From assembly GCA_020631315.1 (NCBI GenBank), contig JAHDHM010000041.1, forward strand, positions 1 through 15,830: a stretch of DNA of 15,830 nt. The letters run 5' to 3'. Under the pieces are notes generated by a model. The model saw nothing but the letters and a program-made list of their open reading frames with translations. It searched no databases and was not told the DNA's origin. Within the stretch, counting starts at the first letter, position 1; every line of letters begins with the position of its first letter. This document shows positions 12,591 through 15,830 of the stretch, piece by piece. Both the position numbers and the translations under genes were made by a program. Source of the DNA: Acidimicrobiales bacterium. Lineage in GTDB: Bacteria; Actinomycetota; Acidimicrobiia; Acidimicrobiales; Poriferisodaliceae.

Positions 12591-12616
12591 GGAGAAAGGA
12601 CGTGTGAGCGCGGCAC

Positions 12617-12668
12617 AAAGTCGCGAGAAGTCCTCGACTCGGACTTTTTCAGAATTCGACGCGACTTT
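12617..12668. promoter_or_regulatory. Nested inverted repeat in the divergent sigma / CmpX-like intergenic region (candidate operator)
   Basis: Outer arms AAAGTCGCG (12617-12625) and CGCGACTTT (12660-12668) are perfect inverted repeats, and inner arms AAGTCC (12628-12633) and GGACTT (12641-12646) form a second. The right half is also an imperfect direct repeat: TCGACTCGGACTTT (12634-12647) and TCGACGCGACTTT (12656-12668), offset by 22 bases. The whole is four AAGTC-type half-sites in two facing pairs, which suits cooperative regulator binding between two divergent genes. The inner hairpin is followed by a short T-run (12645-12649), so an attenuator-like hairpin on the plus strand is the alternative. 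Confidence 0.5.
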
Positions 12669-12724
12669 CCCGGATCCCGCCACGTCAGCAAGAGCACACA
12701 CAGTCACTACGAAGGAGACACCCA

Positions 12725-13402
12725 ATGTTGGCAGTGAGCTTCACTGAAGGCATCGAAGATGCATGGTCCGACGTCGCAGCATTCGTCCCGAAGTTGGTCG
12801 GGGCGCTCGCGATCCTGCTCATCGGTTGGTTCATCGCCAAGGCGATCCGCAAGCTGGTCCACCGGGTCCTGACCCGAGTCGGGTTCGACGGCCTCGTCGA
12901 CCGCAGCGGTCTCGGCGGCTACATCGAGCGGGCCGGCTGGGCCGACTCCGGTCTCCTTCTGGCCAAGATCGTCTACTTCGCCGTGATGATCATCGTCCTG
13001 CAGCTGGCGATCGGTGCCTTCGGTGACACCGCCGTCCAGGACGTGCTGAACGACCTGCTCGCCTTCATCCCGAAGGTGTTCGTCGCCCTCATCATCGTCG
13101 TGCTCACCGGCGCCGTCGCCAACGCCGTCCGCGGCTTCGTGGCCCCGGCCGTCTCGCACCTCGACTACGGCAACATCATCACGCAGGTCGTCACGATCGG
13201 TATCTGGGTCATCGGTGGCTTCGCCGCCCTCGACCAGATCGAGATCGCCCAGGACATCGTCGACACCCTGTTCACCACGGTCATGGCCTCCCTCGGCGCC
13301 ATCCTCGTCATCAAGTTCGGTGTCGGTGGCATCTGGGCCGCTCGCGACCGCTTCTGGCCGGGCGTGTACGACCGCTTCAGCACCGACGCTGACAGCGAGT
13401 GA
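12725..13402 (+). CDS. CmpX-like / MscS conserved TM-helix membrane protein
   Basis: This 225-residue protein has an N-terminal amphipathic stretch, then membrane helices at about 22-42, 78-100, 114-136, 150-168 and 180-204. Two helices repeat a conserved pattern, FVPKLVGALAILLIGWFIAK (20-39) and FIPKVFVALIIVVLTGAVAN (114-133); this is the conserved TM-helix repeat of the CmpX/MscS-related family. There is no MscS beta domain: the protein ends soon after the last helix (WAARDRFWPGVYDRFSTDADSE). The ATG at 12725 has AAGGAG 7 bases upstream, a strong site. The gene is divergent from the sigma gene and shares the repeat-rich region. In other bacteria CmpX-type proteins are linked to ECF sigma activity and envelope stress (SigX with CmpX in Pseudomonas), which fits this layout. 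Confidence 0.85.
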   Translation: MLAVSFTEGIEDAWSDVAAFVPKLVGALAILLIGWFIAKAIRKLVHRVLTRVGFDGLVDRSGLGGYIERAGWADSGLLLAKIVYFAVMIIVLQLAIGAFGDTAVQDVLNDLLAFIPKVFVALIIVVLTGAVANAVRGFVAPAVSHLDYGNIITQVVTIGIWVIGGFAALDQIEIAQDIVDTLFTTVMASLGAILVIKFGVGGIWAARDRFWPGVYDRFSTDADSE

Positions 13403-13450
13403 TCTGAGGCGTCGCCTGGCCCCACCTCGGGCGACGACCTCATGAGACGA

Positions 13451-13478
13451 GTGCCCCGGCTCTTCGGAGCCGGGGCAC
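13451..13478 (+). terminator. Perfect 12-bp hairpin with UUCG loop
   Basis: GTGCCCCGGCTC (13451-13462), loop TTCG (13463-13466) and GAGCCGGGGCAC (13467-13478) pair fully. The hairpin lies 49 bases after the stop of the CmpX-like gene. There is no T-tract, which is common for actinobacterial terminators. UUCG-loop hairpins are exceptionally stable, so this is a likely terminator or mRNA 3'-end stabiliser. Confidence 0.7.
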
Positions 13479-13507
13479 CGTCGCGTCCGGGGTCATTTCG
13501 AGTCGCT

Positions 13508-13646
13508 CTGGTGGAACTGAACTCTTCTCTCGACATGGCCGGGAGCGCAGTTCCTCGCCGTCCGACATCGCCCTGGTGGAACCAATCCGTTCTTCCACAT
13601 GGCCGGGAGCGCAATACACCGCCGTCCGACATCGCCCTGGTGGAAC
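13508..13646. repeat. Imperfect tandem repeat, unit 64-65 bp, about 2.2 copies
   Basis: CTGGTGGAAC recurs at 13508, 13573 and 13637. CATGGCCGGGAGCGCA recurs at 13534 and 13598. CGCCGTCCGACATCGCC recurs at 13556 and 13620. Between these fixed blocks sit two variable segments: 16 and 15 bases after the first block, and 6 bases each after the second (GTTCCT, ATACAC). The conserved blocks are identical, so copying is recent or selected. The unit length is not a multiple of three, so the array is not a repeated peptide. It fills most of the gap between the hairpin at 13451-13478 and the pan operon. The function is unknown. Confidence 0.85.
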
Positions 13647-13719
13647 CAAACGCCACCGAATATCGTTCTTGTCAGTGACCGGCACCTTCGGGGCCGGATC
13701 CAAGAAAGAACAACCGACC

Positions 13720-14472
13720 GTGCCACACCTCCGTGTGATCGGGCCCGGAAGAGCGGGAACCTCGCTCGCTGGAGCCCTTCGACATCACGGGTGGGACCTC
13801 CACCCCTTCATCGCCCGCGGCGACGACCTCGTCGACGCCGCCCGTGACACCGACGTGCTCGCGATCGCGACGCCCGACGGGTCCATCGCCGACGTCGCCG
13901 CTGCGGTCGCGCCCGTCGAGTCGACCCTGGTCATCCACCTCGCCGGGTCGCTCCCAGCCGACGTGCTGGCACCACACCCCCGACGTGGTGCGCTGCATCC
14001 GCTGATGACGCTGCCTGACGCCGAGACCGGCACGCAGCGCCTGATCGACGGCGTCGCCTGGGCGGTCGACGGGCCGCGAGACGCCGACGAGCGTTGGGAC
14101 GCCGACGCACTGGCCGCCGTACTGAGCGACCGGGTGTACCGAATCGCTCCGGCTGACCGCACCCGCTACCACGCAGCCGCGGCGATCGCCTCGAACCACC
14201 TGGTCGCCCTCGCCGGCCAGGTCGACGCCGTCGCTGCCGAGTTGGGCGTGCCGATCGACGCCTACCTCGATCTGATGGCCGCCTCGATCGAGAACGTCCG
14301 CTCGCTCGGCGTCCGCGACGGCCTGACCGGGCCGGCCGCACGCGGCGACGTCGACACGATCGAACGGCACCTCGCCGAACTCCCGGACGTCGAACGACAG
14401 GCCTACCTGGCCCTCGCCGAACGAGCGGCCCGCATCGCCGGCCGCGAACTCGATCTGGTGGCGACCCGATGA
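13720..14472 (+). CDS. DUF2520 Rossmann-fold reductase-like protein, pan operon
   Basis: This 250-residue protein has an N-terminal Rossmann domain (LRVIGPGRAGTSLAGALRHHG, 4-24; VLAIATPDGSIADVA, 46-60; HLAGSLPADVL, 73-83). The all-helical C-terminal DUF2520 domain follows, with its typical YHAAAAIASNHLVAL (150-164), ENVRSLG and LTGPAARGDVDTIERHL (202-218). The fold is that of ketopantoate-reductase-like and 6-phosphogluconate-dehydrogenase-like enzymes. In mycobacteria a DUF2520 gene also precedes panC, and panC starts here within its stop (ATGA). A reduction step for pantoate is a reasonable guess, but this is inference. The start is chosen at the GTG at 13720 because the Rossmann strand begins within 4 residues; a GTG at 13675 would add 15 residues. 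Neither has a strong ribosome site. Confidence 0.8.
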   Translation: MPHLRVIGPGRAGTSLAGALRHHGWDLHPFIARGDDLVDAARDTDVLAIATPDGSIADVAAAVAPVESTLVIHLAGSLPADVLAPHPRRGALHPLMTLPDAETGTQRLIDGVAWAVDGPRDADERWDADALAAVLSDRVYRIAPADRTRYHAAAAIASNHLVALAGQVDAVAAELGVPIDAYLDLMAASIENVRSLGVRDGLTGPAARGDVDTIERHLAELPDVERQAYLALAERAARIAGRELDLVATR

Positions 14473-15344
14473 CCGCCCCGACGACACACCCGACCATCGC
14501 CGGGCTGCGCGAGGTGCTCGACACGGCCCGCGCCGCCGGCCAGACCGTCGGCTTCGTCCCGACGATGGGTTTCCTCCACGACGGTCACGCCTCGCTCATG
14601 CGAGCCGCCCGGCCCGGGTGCGACGTGCTGGTCGCCTCGATCTTCGTGAACCCACTGCAGTTCGCGGCGAACGAAGACCTGTCGGACTATCCCCGTGACC
14701 TCGATCGGGACCTCGAGATCTGCGAAGCCTCCGGTGTCGACCACGTCTTCGTGCCGACCGTCGACGAGATGTACCCCCGACCGATGGCCACGGTCATCAC
14801 CGTCGACGCGCTCGCCGGCCGTTGGGAAGGCGCGACCCGCCCCGAGCACTTCGCCGGCGTGGCCACGGTCGTGACCAAGCTGTTCTCGATCGTCGGTCCG
14901 TGCCGGGCCTACTTCGGGGAGAAGGACTACCAGCAGCTCCAGATCATCCGCCGCATGGTGGCCGATCTGTCGATCCCCGTCACCGTCGTCGGCTGCCCGA
15001 TCCGCCGTGAGGACGACGGTCTCGCCATGTCGAGCCGCAACGTCTACCTGACCGCCGACGAGCGAACCGCCGCCACCGTGCTGTCCAGAGCACTGAACGC
15101 CGCCGCCGACGCGTTCGCCGACGGTGAGACCAGCGGCCCGAAGCTGTCGGCGCTGATGACCGCGCTCGTCGACGACGAACCGCTGGCGACCCTCGACTAC
15201 GCCGCCGTCGTCGACCCCCACACCCTCGACGAGGTCGAGACGGCAAATGCCGACTCACGCCTCATCATCGCGGCCCAGGTGGGCCGCCCCCGGTTGCTCG
15301 ACAACCGCGGACTCGATCGCGTTCCTGAAGGGAGCACCCCATGA
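14469..15344 (+). CDS. panC: Pantothenate synthetase (pantoate-beta-alanine ligase)
   Basis: This 291-residue protein has all the PanC signatures: VPTMGFLHDGH (30-40, the ATP-binding HIGH-like motif as HDGH), FVNPLQF (59-65), a pantoate/ATP site at YFGEKDYQQLQIIRRMV (148-164) and the KMSKS-like SSRNVYL (188-194). It joins pantoate to beta-alanine using ATP through a pantoyl-adenylate intermediate, in the cytosol on the route to coenzyme A. The length matches the family (about 280-310). The ATG overlaps the stop of the DUF2520 gene by 4 bases, and its own stop overlaps the panB start in the same way, so the three are translated as a coupled unit. Confidence 0.97.
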   Translation: MTAPTTHPTIAGLREVLDTARAAGQTVGFVPTMGFLHDGHASLMRAARPGCDVLVASIFVNPLQFAANEDLSDYPRDLDRDLEICEASGVDHVFVPTVDEMYPRPMATVITVDALAGRWEGATRPEHFAGVATVVTKLFSIVGPCRAYFGEKDYQQLQIIRRMVADLSIPVTVVGCPIRREDDGLAMSSRNVYLTADERTAATVLSRALNAAADAFADGETSGPKLSALMTALVDDEPLATLDYAAVVDPHTLDEVETANADSRLIIAAQVGRPRLLDNRGLDRVPEGSTP

Positions 15345-15830
15345 GCAGCACCACCTCGACCACCGAGTCGGCGCCTCGCAAGCGAGCCAACACGGTCCCG
15401 GCCGTGCGGGCCACGAAGGTCTCGGAGGGATCCGAACCACTCGTCATGGTCACCGCCTACGACGCACCGTCGGCGCGCATCGCGGATGAGGCCGAGGTCG
15501 ACATGATCCTCGTCGGCGACTCGGTCGCCATGGTCGTGCTCGGTTACGACGACACGTTGCAGCTCACGGTCGAGGACATGGCCCACCACATCGGTGCTGT
15601 TGCTCGAACGAAGCCCGGCGCGCTCATCGTGGCCGACATGCCGTGGATGAGCTTCCACGTGTCCGTCGAGCAGACCATCCAGAACGCCGCGCAGCTCATC
15701 CGGGCTGGCGGTCAGTGCGTGAAGATCGAGGGCGGCACCAAGCGCGTGCCCGTGGTTCGAGCGCTCGTCGACGCCGAGATCCCGGTGATGGGCCATCTCG
15801 GCCTCACCCCGCAGTCCACTCACGCGATGG
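15341..15830 (+). CDS. panB: 3-methyl-2-oxobutanoate hydroxymethyltransferase, N-terminal part
   Basis: The first 163 residues are present, cut by the window end. A disordered Ser/Thr-rich lead (about 20 residues) comes before the barrel: VMVTAYDAPSARIADEAEVD, then MILVGDSVAMVVLGYDDT (the GDS metal/ketoacid site), MPWMSFHVS, VKIEGG and PVMGHLGLTPQS. PanB transfers a hydroxymethyl group from methylene-tetrahydrofolate to 2-oxoisovalerate, giving ketopantoate, the first step of pantothenate synthesis. It forms a decamer with Mg2+. The ATG at 15341 overlaps the panC stop (ATGA), with AAGGGAG about 7 bases upstream. The product of this enzyme would be the substrate of a ketopantoate reductase, the role proposed for the DUF2520 protein. 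Confidence 0.97.
   Translation, partial: MSSTTSTTESAPRKRANTVPAVRATKVSEGSEPLVMVTAYDAPSARIADEAEVDMILVGDSVAMVVLGYDDTLQLTVEDMAHHIGAVARTKPGALIVADMPWMSFHVSVEQTIQNAAQLIRAGGQCVKIEGGTKRVPVVRALVDAEIPVMGHLGLTPQSTHAM

Noticed and set aside
13508..13646. CRISPR array
   Set aside because: The conserved blocks are split and uneven, the spacers are 6 and 15-16 bases, there are only about two units and no cas genes are nearby.
13576..13719. Upstream extension of the DUF2520 protein to 13576
   Set aside because: The extension translates the tandem repeat region and adds non-conserved residues before the Rossmann strand.

Overview
The window is GC-rich chromosomal DNA with third-position G/C bias, GTG starts and TANNNT-type -10 boxes. 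This points to a high-GC actinobacterium. A DUF2520-panC-panB order resembling the mycobacterial arrangement, and the general protein flavour, suggest an Acidimicrobiia-like lineage (Ilumatobacter or a relative). That placement is an impression from the sequence, not a search result. Most of the window is ordinary housekeeping DNA. No integrase, transposase, CRISPR array or rRNA was seen, and no gene-free stretch exceeds 300 bases.

Layout. (a) 1-1088, plus strand: the 3' end of a hypothetical gene, then a compact MazE/MazF-type toxin-antitoxin pair whose first gene may be transcribed without a leader. (b) 1273-4229, minus strand: a run of closely spaced genes read from 4229 down. These are two small unknown proteins, a 56-residue protein with an excellent ribosome binding site, a probable two-helix membrane protein whose frame is broken by an amber codon, a gamma-carbonic-anhydrase-like beta-helix protein, and an enoyl-CoA hydratase-family protein. 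(c) 4273-4360, minus: tRNA-Ser(UGA). (d) 4434-6710, plus: an unusual 758-residue fusion of a prephenate-dehydrogenase-like domain to a prephenate-dehydratase-like domain.

(e) 6738-9115, minus: a ClC chloride channel/transporter with CBS domains, coupled to a nitroreductase. (f) 9212-10818, plus: a persulfide-dioxygenase/glyoxalase-II-like metallo-beta-lactamase protein followed by a two-domain sulfurtransferase, a likely sulfane-sulfur pair. (g) 10857-13402: an ECF sigma factor, its zinc-type anti-sigma factor and an MscS-like membrane protein on the minus strand, divergent from a second MscS-TM-helix (CmpX-like) protein on the plus strand. The shared intergenic region carries a nested repeat that looks like an operator. 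(h) 13451-13646: a perfect UUCG hairpin followed by a 64-65 bp imperfect tandem repeat. (i) 13720-15830, plus: a pantothenate operon of DUF2520 reductase-like protein, panC and panB (cut by the window end), all joined by 4-base ATGA overlaps.

The points most worth a second look are the TyrA-PheA fusion with altered catalytic residues, the repeat-controlled sigma/anti-sigma locus flanked by two related membrane proteins, the tandem repeat upstream of the pan operon, and the in-frame amber codon inside a predicted membrane hairpin.
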